From positions 310,001 through 374,000 of the forward strand of contig NZ_PIQX01000001.1 in assembly GCF_003049085.1 (NCBI RefSeq): 64,000 nucleotides of DNA, in the 5' to 3' direction. Source of the DNA: Campylobacter concisus (lineage in GTDB: Bacteria; Campylobacterota; Campylobacteria; Campylobacterales; Campylobacteraceae). Positions 18,047 through 26,375 of this stretch are shown one piece after another. The notes below the pieces were generated by a model, which was given only the letters and a program-made list of their open reading frames with translations, made no database searches and had not been told where the DNA came from. Each line of letters begins with the position of its first letter. Positions within the stretch are counted from its first letter, which is position 1. A program made the translations under genes and the position numbers.

Positions 18047-19372
18047 TCATTTTCCTAAACAAAAATGGCTAAACATCTCGTCTAAAATTTCACTTCTCTC
18101 AAATGGCTTTGTGATGCTTGCAAGCGCCTTTATCGCACTATTTAGCTCATAAGCAAAAATTTCTAGTTCATCTTCGCTGAGCCTCAAAAACGCTCTTTTT
18201 AAAGCCTCACTCGCCTCTTTACAGCTTAAAATTTGGCGGTTTGAGCTTAGCATGATCTCATCAGTATCTTGCGTCTTGAGATATTCCTCAAGCTCTTTTA
18301 AAACTACGCTCGTATCAGTTTTTGCTGAAATTTTGATAGCACCCTCTAGCTCTATGTCAAATTTAAATGCAAGATCGCTTTTGTTTAGGATAAAAAAGGC
18401 TTTTTTGTTTGAGTTAGAAACGAGCTTTATTATCTCTTTGTCTTGCTCATCGCTTGGATTTGAGCCATCAAAAATAGCCAGGATAATATCAGCCTCGTTT
18501 ATAGCAGAAATAGAATAGTTTATACCGATTTGCTCGATCTTCCCAGCATCTTTTCTGATGCCAGCGGTATCTATTATACGAACTAGATGTGAGCCGATCT
18601 TGAAATTTTCTTCTATCCTGTCTCTAGTAGTGCCCGCCTCGTCGCTAACGATCGCCCTCTCGTATGCCAAAAATGAGTTTAAGATAGAGCTTTTGCCAAC
18701 ATTTGGCTTACCAACGATAGCGATCTTAAAGCCATCTATCAGTCCTCTTCTTTGCTCGCTAAGAGTTGCTATGCGCTCTAGCTTCTTGCTATTTTTTAAA
18801 AGCATCTGCTTAGTCTGCTCTAGTAAATTTGCTGGCAGATCATCATCAGCATAGTCAATCATCGTCTCAACAAAAGCAAGAGTTTTGACCGCTTCGCCCC
18901 TGATCTCGCCTACAAATTTACTAAGATCGCCTTGCATCTGGCGGGTCAAAATTTTAGCAGCGATCTCGCTTTTTGAAGTGATGAGCCCTTGCATAGCCTC
19001 AGCCTTGGCTAGATCCATCTTGCCATTTAAAAATGCTCGCTTGCTAAACTCGCCTGGCATAGCAAGCCTAGCACCAGCCTTTATTAGTTCATTTAAAATT
19101 CTCTCGCTCACCATCACGCCGCCATGAGTTTGAAACTCGACGATATCCTCGCCTGTGAAGCTTGATGGAGCTTTAAAATATATAACGATGCCCTCGTCTA
19201 AAATTTCATCATCAAGGGAGTAAATTTTGGCTAGTTTTGCGTATCTTGGCTCTAAATTTGAAAGTTTAAGAAGTTTTAAAGAGGTGGCCAGAGCGTCCTT
19301 ACCACTAAGCCTTACGATAGAAACTGAGCCGATGCCATAAGCTGTGGCAAGGGCTGCGATAGTTTCACTCAT
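18047..19372 (-). CDS. mnmE: tRNA modification GTPase MnmE
   Basis: 441 residues. With MnmG it modifies the wobble uridine of several tRNAs. The N-terminal formyl-folate binding domain (1 to about 115; [10 protein letters not shown]), helical part, inserted GTPase domain with GKPNVGKSS (G1) and DTAGIR (G3), NKSD (G4), and the C-terminal FCLGK that carries the catalytic cysteine are all present. Its start overlaps the end of jag by four bases (ATGA), so translation is coupled. C. jejuni has, as I recall, the same order. Confidence 0.96.
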   Translation of the reverse strand: MSETIAALATAYGIGSVSIVRLSGKDALATSLKLLKLSNLEPRYAKLAKIYSLDDEILDEGIVIYFKAPSSFTGEDIVEFQTHGGVMVSERILNELIKAGARLAMPGEFSKRAFLNGKMDLAKAEAMQGLITSKSEIAAKILTRQMQGDLSKFVGEIRGEAVKTLAFVETMIDYADDDLPANLLEQTKQMLLKNSKKLERIATLSEQRRGLIDGFKIAIVGKPNVGKSSILNSFLAYERAIVSDEAGTTRDRIEENFKIGSHLVRIIDTAGIRKDAGKIEQIGINYSISAINEADIILAIFDGSNPSDEQDKEIIKLVSNSNKKAFFILNKSDLAFKFDIELEGAIKISAKTDTSVVLKELEEYLKTQDTDEIMLSSNRQILSCKEASEALKRAFLRLSEDELEIFAYELNSAIKALASITKPFERSEILDEMFSHFCLGK

Positions 19373-20427
19373 TTTTTGAAAAAGTCATTTACAACGACAA
19401 ATTTGCCGTCATTGCCACTTTTTATGCCGACATATTTATCTGGAAATTTTTCGCGAAGCTTTTCAAGCGCGATCTTGACCAAAACCCCGTCAAGTGGCTT
19501 TGTTTGAGCTCTGCCACTATTTTGCACACGCTCGATCACGCCATTTAGATATTGATCCATCATCGCTTCTTGATTTTGCAAAAATTGCGCGATTTCAAGG
19601 CGGATAGCAAGGTTGTATTTTGAGTTTAGCCAGTTATAAAGCATGTAAGATATCGCTTTATACCTATAACCTTCTTTACCTATAAGTAGAGCCGCATCAG
19701 CTCCATCAAGCTCTATAAGCACCGTTTCATCGTCAAATTTGCTAACTTCAATTTTACTAATATCAAAACAACTTGCCTTAAAAAGACTATTCATGCCCTC
19801 TTTGATCTCAGGTAAAATTTTATCAAAGTCGATTGTTGCTTTTTCTTTTTTTTCTTTTTGTAAAGCTTGAGCCGCACTATCTTCATCAGTTTGGTTAAAA
19901 TTTTCAATAATAGAATTATCTAAAATATTTTTAGGAGCATTTTTGCTAGCTTGTGGCTCCTTTATTTCTTTTGGCTCGTCAAGTCTCTTTATCACATATC
20001 CTGGTTCAGCTTCTTCACCCTTTTGAGCAAACGCATCTTTAGCTAGAGCTTCATTTTTTTCACTTAAATTTGACTTTTCATTTTTATGTTCTTTTTGCTC
20101 AAATTTAGTTTCGCTTTTTTCATCTCTATGTTTTTTAGGGCCTCGCTTTTTATCACTATGATCGTGTTTTTTAGCTTGCTTTTTATCTTCTTTTATAGCC
20201 TCGTTCTCATCATTTTTTTTAACAAAATTTTTATCATTTTTTGGCTTGTGTTGTGGTTTTGGCTGATTTTCTAAATTTGCTTCAATGATCGCACTTCTTT
20301 TAAAAAATCCAAAAAAACCACTGCTTGGATGCTGTAAAACTTTTATATCAAGCTGAGTTACTGAGCAGTTAAGCTGCTCGGCTGCCTTTTGAAATGCCTC
20401 TTGAAGGGTATTTGCTTCTATTTTCAT
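19369..20427 (-). CDS. jag: RNA-binding protein KhpB/Jag (SpoIIIJ-associated)
   Basis: 352 residues. A Jag-N domain (1-50; SSGFFGFF), a long lysine/glutamate-rich low-complexity linker (about 55-215), a KH domain with the GKEG loop in [14 protein letters not shown], and a C-terminal domain where R3H normally lies. The R-x-x-x-H signature that names R3H is not visible there ([15 protein letters not shown]). Jag proteins bind RNA and sit next to yidC in many bacteria; the start here shares one base with the yidC stop (TAATG). Length above the usual 200-300 comes from the linker. Confidence 0.9.
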   Translation of the reverse strand: MKIEANTLQEAFQKAAEQLNCSVTQLDIKVLQHPSSGFFGFFKRSAIIEANLENQPKPQHKPKNDKNFVKKNDENEAIKEDKKQAKKHDHSDKKRGPKKHRDEKSETKFEQKEHKNEKSNLSEKNEALAKDAFAQKGEEAEPGYVIKRLDEPKEIKEPQASKNAPKNILDNSIIENFNQTDEDSAAQALQKEKKEKATIDFDKILPEIKEGMNSLFKASCFDISKIEVSKFDDETVLIELDGADAALLIGKEGYRYKAISYMLYNWLNSKYNLAIRLEIAQFLQNQEAMMDQYLNGVIERVQNSGRAQTKPLDGVLVKIALEKLREKFPDKYVGIKSGNDGKFVVVNDFFKK

Positions 20428-21980
20428 TAAGCCTTTACCTCCGTAGCTTTTTTATGTTTTTCAAAAAGTTTGTTTACAAATACTTGTTGAACAACCGAGC
20501 AAACGTTATTTACAAACCAGTAAAGTGTAAGACCAGCTGGGAATGTCACAAAAAAAAATGTAAATATAAGAGGTAAAAATTTCATCACCTTTTCTTGCAT
20601 AGGATCAGCAAATGTCGTTGGTGTAAGCTTTTGCTGTAAAAACATCGTTAGACCCATCAAAATAGGTAATACAAAATATGGATCCATTACTGAAAGATCA
20701 TGTATCCAAAGTATCCAAGGAGCACCTTTTAGCTCGATCGCATTTAGTAAAACGCGGTAGATCGCAAAAAATACTGGTATTTGAAGCAAGATCGGCAAGC
20801 ATCCACCCATTGGATTTGCGCCATGCTTTTTATAAAGTTCAATCATATGAACTTGCATTTTTTGCTTATCATCTTTATATTTTGTCTGAAGCTCTTTTAC
20901 CTTTGGAGCAAGCTCTTTAAGCTTGTTCATGGATAACATACCCTTATATGTAAGTGGGAATAAAACTATCCTTATAACAAGTGTTAGCACAACTATTGCC
21001 CAACCCCAGTTGCCAATGTAGTTATGTAGGAAATTCAAAAATGCAAACATCGGTTTTGCTATAAATGTAAACCAACCATACTCAATAACGTCGTTTAATC
21101 TCTCGTCCATTGAGCTTAAAATTTTATGCTCTTTTGGTCCGATATATGCGCCTAATTTTAAATTATCATTTGCCTTTACAAAAAGAATAGGATTGTTGTT
21201 AGAATCTTTATCTACGGCTACTTCAAATGGTTTTTCAAATGAGTAAAATAGCGTCGTATAGTATCTATCAGATGCGGCCGCTATTGTGGTATTTGCATAG
21301 TTTTTAACCTCTTTGGCGTCACCATCTTCTATGATGTTTAGGCTATCGTCTGTGTTTCTAAGCATCACGCCATGAACTGTGTAGCTATCTATCGCGATAT
21401 TTGGTCTAAAACCAGGAGTGATGAAATAATCAACATTTTTACTTAAATTTACTTCAACTTCATATCTACCATTTGGGTAAAATTTGATATTTTTTGTGAC
21501 TGTAACTCCATCCAAATTTTGAGTAAGTTTTATAGTTTTAGGCTCGCTACTGGCATCTATCTCACTAGCATCACTGCTATATGCAACCTTAAAAGCATCA
21601 GTATTTAAAGTACTATCGTTAAATCTAAGCTCAAGTGGCAATGGATTTTGTGAAACAAGCTCGATTTTGTTACCATCTTCTGTTTTATACTTATCTTCAG
21701 TTAGATAGAATTTTGAAATTCTTCCTAGCTTATCTATTTTTGCTTCGTAGCTTTGACCTTTGATAGTAGCGATTATCTCATTTGAGACCAAATTTCCATT
21801 TGATTTTGGTGTATTTTGATTTATATTTGGAGCTTTATTTTGATCTATTGTTTGAGACATTGTAGTTTGGTTTTGCTCAGGTATCACTCTTTTTGGCATA
21901 AAAAAATCATACACTATAAAAAACACAATAGATAAAAGCGCTGCAAGAAGCAACCTTTTTTGCATAGACATCTGTTCCAT
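20427..21980 (-). CDS. yidC: membrane protein insertase YidC
   Basis: 517 residues, a Gram-negative-type YidC. It inserts proteins into the inner membrane, alone or with SecYEG. An N-terminal membrane anchor (about 8-25) is followed by a large periplasmic beta domain (about 60-320) and the conserved five-helix core, with NWGWAIVVLTLVIR, the cytoplasmic helical hairpin (ELAPKVKELQTKYKDD), and GCLPILLQIPVFFAIYRVL. The gene is one base after yidD and one base overlapped with jag, in the conserved rpmH-rnpA-yidD-yidC-jag-mnmE cluster. Confidence 0.97.
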   Translation of the reverse strand: MEQMSMQKRLLLAALLSIVFFIVYDFFMPKRVIPEQNQTTMSQTIDQNKAPNINQNTPKSNGNLVSNEIIATIKGQSYEAKIDKLGRISKFYLTEDKYKTEDGNKIELVSQNPLPLELRFNDSTLNTDAFKVAYSSDASEIDASSEPKTIKLTQNLDGVTVTKNIKFYPNGRYEVEVNLSKNVDYFITPGFRPNIAIDSYTVHGVMLRNTDDSLNIIEDGDAKEVKNYANTTIAAASDRYYTTLFYSFEKPFEVAVDKDSNNNPILFVKANDNLKLGAYIGPKEHKILSSMDERLNDVIEYGWFTFIAKPMFAFLNFLHNYIGNWGWAIVVLTLVIRIVLFPLTYKGMLSMNKLKELAPKVKELQTKYKDDKQKMQVHMIELYKKHGANPMGGCLPILLQIPVFFAIYRVLLNAIELKGAPWILWIHDLSVMDPYFVLPILMGLTMFLQQKLTPTTFADPMQEKVMKFLPLIFTFFFVTFPAGLTLYWFVNNVCSVVQQVFVNKLFEKHKKATEVKA

Positions 21981-21981
21981 T

Positions 21982-22323
21982 TTAATTTTTTTCCTTTAAT
22001 TTATCTAATACTTTTACGACATAAAATTTACTATTCTGACAAGGGACAAACCAAAAATTTACATTTCTGGTATCACTTTTTTGAGATATAAAACATAGGT
22101 TAAATTTTTTGTAGATGATTGGGTAGTTGATACCGCCTTTAAAAAGCTGATTACATTTTAAAATTCGCATGAAGGTTGCAAAAAAAGCAGAAAAAAAACT
22201 ATTTGTTTGAAATTCCCAAATCGCGTATTGTGAACAAGTCGGGTAATAGCGACAGCTTTTTGGTAGAAGTATGGAAATATATTTTTGATAAAAAGCGATA
22301 GCTTTAATCGCAATTTTTTTCAT
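21982..22323 (-). CDS. yidD: membrane insertion efficiency factor YidD
   Basis: 113 residues from the ATG that overlaps the rnpA stop (ATGA); an upstream in-frame start would lie inside rnpA and is not likely. The family motifs KAIAFYQKYIS, CRYYPTCSQYA and FMRILKCNQLFKGG (normally RL-RC-P-GGxD) are present. YidD helps YidC-dependent insertion. The C-terminus after about residue 75 is longer than usual and rich in aromatic residues, as seen in other Campylobacter as far as I recall. Confidence 0.92.
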   Translation of the reverse strand: MKKIAIKAIAFYQKYISILLPKSCRYYPTCSQYAIWEFQTNSFFSAFFATFMRILKCNQLFKGGINYPIIYKKFNLCFISQKSDTRNVNFWFVPCQNSKFYVVKVLDKLKEKN

Positions 22324-22655
22324 TTTAAACATCCCATTTTTTTTGTAGACCAACTTAAATTTTTACAAATTTTTTCAAATGAAATTTCTGTAATTCCATT
22401 TTTTGCGATCATAATATATGTGCCATCTTTTAATTCACTAGAAATGTTAAAAAAAGCGGCTCTCAAAAGTCTTTTAGCTCTATTTCTAACTACCGCTTTT
22501 CCTACTTTTTTACTAGCAACTACTGCTATTTTTTTTTCATTTGTTGGTTTATAAAAAATAATGCAAGCATCACAATGCCACTTGCTAGCCTCTTTATAAA
22601 CTTGAGAGAATTCTTTTGAGCCGCTTAACGACTCAAAACCAGCTAAGCAGCCAAT
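22320..22655 (-). CDS. rnpA: ribonuclease P protein component, with non-standard start
   Basis: 111 residues if translation begins at the ATT at 22655. RnpA binds RNase P RNA for 5' maturation of tRNAs. The diagnostic RNR motif lies in [20 protein letters not shown], preceded by [10 protein letters not shown] and KKIAVVAS. Between the in-frame stop (22661-22663) and this conserved body I find no ATG, GTG or TTG, only ATT within the last codons of rpmH (AGATTGGC). So the start is either ATT or another rare codon. It overlaps rpmH by 13 bases and yidD by four. The gene itself is clear; only its start is in doubt. Confidence 0.88.
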   Translation of the reverse strand: MGCLAGFESLSGSKEFSQVYKEASKWHCDACIIFYKPTNEKKIAVVASKKVGKAVVRNRAKRLLRAAFFNISSELKDGTYIMIAKNGITEISFEKICKNLSWSTKKMGCLK

Positions 22656-22777
22656 CTTTTTCTACCTTTGGCACGTCTAGCGTTTATTACCTTTCGTCCA
22701 TTTTTAGTTTTCATTCTTAAGCGAAAGCCGTGAGTGCGTTTTTTAGGGGTTTTATGAGGTTGATAAGTCCTTTTCAT
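22643..22777 (-). CDS. rpmH: 50S ribosomal protein L34
   Basis: 44 residues, [18 protein letters not shown] at the N-terminus and a lysine/arginine-rich C-terminus ending [10 protein letters not shown]: the full canonical L34. A longer reading frame extends 40 codons upstream but AAGGAT lies right before this ATG and every known L34 starts here. It is the first gene of the conserved cluster rpmH-rnpA-yidD-yidC-jag-mnmE and is divergent from the uracil-DNA glycosylase-like gene. Confidence 0.98.
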   Translation of the reverse strand: MKRTYQPHKTPKKRTHGFRLRMKTKNGRKVINARRAKGRKRLAA

Positions 22778-22808
22778 TTCTATCCTTAAAGTTAATATAA
22801 AAATTGGG

Positions 22809-22814
22809 ATTTTA
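22809..22814 (-). promoter_or_regulatory. -10 box of a likely promoter for rpmH cluster
   Basis: TAAAAT in TTTGATAAAATCCC on the minus strand, 32 bases before the rpmH ATG. It would be the main promoter of the rpmH-to-mnmE cluster. Confidence 0.4.
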
Positions 22815-22887
22815 TCAAAGCAATACTTAAATTCCTTTGAATAACTTAGCTTAAAAAGCCACAACTCAAACTTTAAGCAAATCAAGT

Positions 22888-22893
22888 TATAAT
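22888..22893 (+). promoter_or_regulatory. -10 box almost touching the start codon of the UDG-like gene
   Basis: TATAAT ends only six bases before the ATG at 22900. A transcript begun the usual 6-7 bases after a -10 box would start at or near the A of the ATG, giving a leaderless message; no Shine-Dalgarno sequence is seen upstream. Confidence 0.45.
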
Positions 22894-22899
22894 CCAAAA

Positions 22900-23553
22900 A
22901 TGAATTTTAATAAAGACAATAGGCTTTTAAAAAAATTATTTTTCTTAAAACTAATTGGCTATAAGTTTATTGATAAAAATTTTCTTAGTCTAAGCAATTA
23001 TCATGATTACAACAATATTGATGAGCTAAACCGCGAAGTAAAAAAATGTTCTCTTTGTTCTTTGCGAAACAGCTCAAAAGGCGTAACAGCCGGTATCGGC
23101 AATGAAAATAGCAAAATCATGTTTATATTATTTTCTAAAAAAAGTGGCTCTTATGAAAATAACAGTAAAAAATTTTTAGAAAATGCCATAAAAAATAGTT
23201 TAAATTTAGATATAAAAGAAATTTATATAAGTTCTCTACTTCGGTGTGAAATTTCACAAAATGATGATAAAAGTCCGATTTTAAGCCGTTCTATTGAACT
23301 TTGTCGTCCTTATTTGTTTGAAGAGATTAGACTGATAAAGCCAAAGATAATCGTGACTTTAGGGGAAAAAGCTTTTATGCATTTATATCCGAATTTATTA
23401 TTAAAAGGCGGATTTGCAAGCATAAGAGGTAGTATTTTAAAAAATGAAAATAGCCTTATTTTACCAACGTTTTCGCCAGAGTGGATCAGCAAAAATCCTA
23501 GTTTTGAAAATATTTTTATAGATGATTTAAGAAAGATCAAAGGACTGATATGA
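22900..23553 (+). CDS. uracil-DNA glycosylase family protein, Fe-S (family 4-like)
   Basis: 217 residues. Four cysteines, C50 and C53 (CSLC), C116 and C135, are spaced as in the 4Fe-4S site of family 4 uracil-DNA glycosylases. [13 protein letters not shown] is the family's core strand. The two catalytic motifs are worn: the GEAPG region reads FILFSKKSG, and the C-terminal HPS region reads TFSPEW. So it has the fold and the cluster but perhaps not standard uracil removal. C. jejuni carries a UDG-like gene at this place, as I recall. It overlaps the next gene by four bases. Confidence 0.8.
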   Translation: MNFNKDNRLLKKLFFLKLIGYKFIDKNFLSLSNYHDYNNIDELNREVKKCSLCSLRNSSKGVTAGIGNENSKIMFILFSKKSGSYENNSKKFLENAIKNSLNLDIKEIYISSLLRCEISQNDDKSPILSRSIELCRPYLFEEIRLIKPKIIVTLGEKAFMHLYPNLLLKGGFASIRGSILKNENSLILPTFSPEWISKNPSFENIFIDDLRKIKGLI

Positions 23554-24800
23554 GAAAAATTTTACTTTTTTTAGCCATTTTTTCGACTATTTTTGCATCG
23601 CAAGATGAGATAAATTTTGAGAGTAATGTTACAAAAAACCAAAGTCTATCAAGCATACCTCCAGCAAAGATTACTTATATAAATTTAGAACCAGAATTCT
23701 GTGATAATGCCTGCTTAAATGAGCTTATCAAGGCTGATTTACTGGCTAGTTTTATGGCGAGATTTGAGCCAACAAAAATAGACGATAACGCTCTTTTAGA
23801 GCTTTATATCTCTCTTGGTGGTGAAGCTATTTTAAAAGTTAATAAAAGCGGCAAAATCGCTGTAATCATTCCACAAAAGATTATAAAATCTTATGCAAAT
23901 GTTGTATCAAATGCGGTCTTAAGCTATGTCTTAAAGCAAGACGCAGATATTGAGATCAAATTTATAAATAGCAACGATGAAAGCCCACAAAGTCTTACAA
24001 ATGCTATGCAAACGGCTAGAGTCCAAGGTTTTAATTATTTTATCGCAGCCCTTACATCAAATGGTGCAAACATTATAAATTCGCTAGTTCTATCAAATGA
24101 GCTTATCTACATTCCAAGCGTTCATAGCTCTTTTATCATAAATCCAAAGCCAAATTTGATCTTTGGCGGCATTGATTATAAAGACCAAATTTCAGCTTTG
24201 CTAGCTTACTCGAATGAAAAGATAGTTGCATTTGATGATGGTAGTTCATTGGGACAAAAGCTAAATGAATATGTCCGCATGCAAAGTAACGATTATCATG
24301 AAGCCTCTATCGTAGGCAAAGATATAAATTTAAACGATACTTTAAGCAAAAAATCCAAATTTGATAATGCAAGTATATTTTTAAACATCCCAATCGTCAA
24401 AGCTTCTCTTGTAGCAACGCAGATGAGGGGCTTTGAGATAAAACCATACGCACTTTTAAGTACACAGATAAATTTTTTACCAAATATCTTTAATGCCATC
24501 GCACAAAGAGATAGACAAAATCTTTTCATTGCAAACTCACTAAATCCTATTAACGACTTATTTTTGGGGCTTGGTGATCTTTTTGATGTAGATTTTAGAT
24601 ATTCACAAATCGGCTATTCAAGCGCTTTTGGTGCCGAGTATATATATACAAATTTTATAGATAAAAGTGCTGATAGAATTTTTACCGAAAGAGTTGAAAA
24701 CTCACAAGTTTTATATGGAGTTAAAATTTATAACGCAAAAGGCGACCACTTTAACGAAGCAAATCAAGAAATTTTGCTCGATCAAAATAGCTCAATGTAA
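23550..24800 (+). CDS. hypothetical periplasmic protein, possible type 1 periplasmic-binding fold
   Basis: 416 residues with a signal peptide ([15 protein letters not shown], 1-17). No transmembrane segment follows. The middle and C-terminal parts alternate strands and helices (IKFINSNDES..., NYFIAALTSNGANI, LIFGGIDYKDQ, KIVAFDDGSSLGQKL) in a way that suggests the two-lobed fold of type 1 binding proteins or LpoA-like activators; this is inference. C56 and C60 (FCDNAC) could form a disulfide. Its start overlaps the UDG-like gene by four bases (ATGA). I recall a periplasmic protein at the same place in C. jejuni. Confidence 0.75.
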   Translation: MRKILLFLAIFSTIFASQDEINFESNVTKNQSLSSIPPAKITYINLEPEFCDNACLNELIKADLLASFMARFEPTKIDDNALLELYISLGGEAILKVNKSGKIAVIIPQKIIKSYANVVSNAVLSYVLKQDADIEIKFINSNDESPQSLTNAMQTARVQGFNYFIAALTSNGANIINSLVLSNELIYIPSVHSSFIINPKPNLIFGGIDYKDQISALLAYSNEKIVAFDDGSSLGQKLNEYVRMQSNDYHEASIVGKDINLNDTLSKKSKFDNASIFLNIPIVKASLVATQMRGFEIKPYALLSTQINFLPNIFNAIAQRDRQNLFIANSLNPINDLFLGLGDLFDVDFRYSQIGYSSAFGAEYIYTNFIDKSADRIFTERVENSQVLYGVKIYNAKGDHFNEANQEILLDQNSSM

Positions 24801-24844
24801 AAGCACAAAGTGGCTAAAGCTAAATTTCTAAACTTAGCCACGAT

Positions 24845-25234
24845 CTAAAATTTAGAATTCTCCAAAAATTTCTTTATCTCATCATTTATCTTAGCAAGCT
24901 TCTCTTCTTTCATAAAGGCTAACGTAATCGTCGCTCTAAAAAGTAGCTTTTCGGTATTTTTGTCATCAAATTTATAAATTCCTTGCTCCAAAACAAGACT
25001 AGCTTTTTTAAGCTCTAAAATTTTGGTTCTAACAAATACTTCATCGCCAAGCACAGCAGAAGCTATAAATTTAGCCTCAAGCGACGAAACTACAAAGTAT
25101 CCGCCCTCTTTTGTAAAATTTAATCCAGCCTGAAAAAATGCTTCACTTCTAGCTCGCTCGCAAAATTTAATGTAGTTTGTATGATAGACTATGCCACCAG
25201 CATCGGTATCTTCGTAGTAGATTCGTATTTTCAC
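24845..25234 (-). CDS. ybgC: acyl-CoA thioesterase, YbgC family
   Basis: 129 residues, a single hot-dog domain. The motif YYEDTDAGGIVYHTNYIKFCERAR (split: YEDTDAGG, VYHTNY) carries the catalytic aspartate of the 4-hydroxybenzoyl-CoA thioesterase/YbgC family. YbgC-type enzymes hydrolyse acyl-CoA or acyl-ACP, often near Tol-Pal genes; no tol genes are near here. It starts 9 bases after the stop of the gene at 25244 and converges with the periplasmic protein gene. Confidence 0.9.
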   Translation of the reverse strand: MKIRIYYEDTDAGGIVYHTNYIKFCERARSEAFFQAGLNFTKEGGYFVVSSLEAKFIASAVLGDEVFVRTKILELKKASLVLEQGIYKFDDKNTEKLLFRATITLAFMKEEKLAKINDEIKKFLENSKF

Positions 25235-25243
25235 GGTATTTCC

Positions 25244-26365
25244 TTAGACTTTTACATTAAGCCCAATTTTACTAAATTTTCTTAAAAGCTCCATTATATC
25301 CGTTCCTTTTTCTTGTTCGGCTTTGATAAATTTCTCGAAAAACTCGCGCTTTATATCCTTATAAACATAGGTTTGGCTTTTACTCGTCGCTTTGATCGGT
25401 TTAAATTTCTTTTCTTTTGCGGCGTCTGCTTGCGCTTCTTCTTTGACCGTTTCGTCAAAATCGCCTTTTTTTAGCGCGATTTTTTGAAGCGCGTCTCCGA
25501 TGCTTTCGCCGTTTTTAAATAGGCCTTTTAGAAATTTAAAAAACTCTTTTTTGCTCGCTTCGTCCGCGTAGCTCACGCGAGTTTCGAGATCTTGCCCAAG
25601 AAGCGTAATACGCTCTTTTGCGGGCGTTTGGTCGAAATTTAGCGCGCCGTCCTTGAGCAAAATTTTGACGTTTGCGTATTCGCCTAGGATTTTATTTGCC
25701 GCGTACTCGAGCCATTTATCTTTAAATTCCTCCTCGCTCATATCTGAATCCAGCAGCTTTGAGGCCTCGGCGTCCATTGCCACACCGCTACCGCTACGCA
25801 TGAGCCCTAAGCCAAACCCGCCCAAATCCACATCAAATCTCTTCATAAATTTATCCACGCTAAAGACGTCCCGCCTAAATATATCGGACGGATCGCCCGC
25901 CTGCGCTATCAGAGCTCGCGTACTATCTACGAAACTTTTTAGCTCGGCGGCTTTTTCTTTGCTTACCGATGAGTCAAGCCCGTTTATCTTGCCCCAGACG
26001 CTTATTTTATCGTCTCTCGTGTAGCCGCTTAGAGAAAATATCCTCCTCACGGCTACCGGCTCGTTCGGATTTAGGCCAAGCTCCTTACGCCATCCGTCCT
26101 CCAACTTATCAAACTCCATTTTCGCACCCAACCACATACTTAATTTTTTACCGGTTAGCTTCTCGGGATCAACGTTATCCGCCCAAATTTTGAGTTGGCC
26201 ATAGTCTAGTTCGTCGGGATTTACGGTATCGTAATCAATCCGTGCCGTTAAATTTGGTGCTAAATTCGCTACCTCTTTTTCCTCATGCGTCTTTAAATTT
26301 TGCCTGCGAGCGCCGCTAAAATCGAAATTTGCATTTGCGTTAAATCCGTTTACGCCGCCTATCAT
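25244..26365 (-). CDS. protein of unknown function, paralogue of its upstream neighbour
   Basis: 373 residues, no signal peptide or membrane segment, charged, with alanine/lysine-rich stretches. I do not recognise a domain. It shares a block with the next gene upstream: ISVWGKINGLDSSVS here against TTVWGKMQGYDKSIS there, followed by a helix with FVDSTR / FIDSRN. The C-terminus (FSKIGLNVKV) also has a similar ending. The two genes are 10 bases apart, so they are co-transcribed. Base composition here is clearly GC-richer than in the neighbour (for example bases 25741-25800 are 35/60 G+C), suggesting a separate history. A flagella-secreted effector is one possibility (inference). Confidence 0.7.
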   Translation of the reverse strand: MIGGVNGFNANANFDFSGARRQNLKTHEEKEVANLAPNLTARIDYDTVNPDELDYGQLKIWADNVDPEKLTGKKLSMWLGAKMEFDKLEDGWRKELGLNPNEPVAVRRIFSLSGYTRDDKISVWGKINGLDSSVSKEKAAELKSFVDSTRALIAQAGDPSDIFRRDVFSVDKFMKRFDVDLGGFGLGLMRSGSGVAMDAEASKLLDSDMSEEEFKDKWLEYAANKILGEYANVKILLKDGALNFDQTPAKERITLLGQDLETRVSYADEASKKEFFKFLKGLFKNGESIGDALQKIALKKGDFDETVKEEAQADAAKEKKFKPIKATSKSQTYVYKDIKREFFEKFIKAEQEKGTDIMELLRKFSKIGLNVKV

Positions 26366-26375
26366 ATTAATCCTT

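Noticed and set aside
22285..22554. An 89-residue plus-strand open frame across rnpA.
   Set aside because: It is antisense to the well-conserved rnpA frame, has no ribosome binding site and looks like a shadow.
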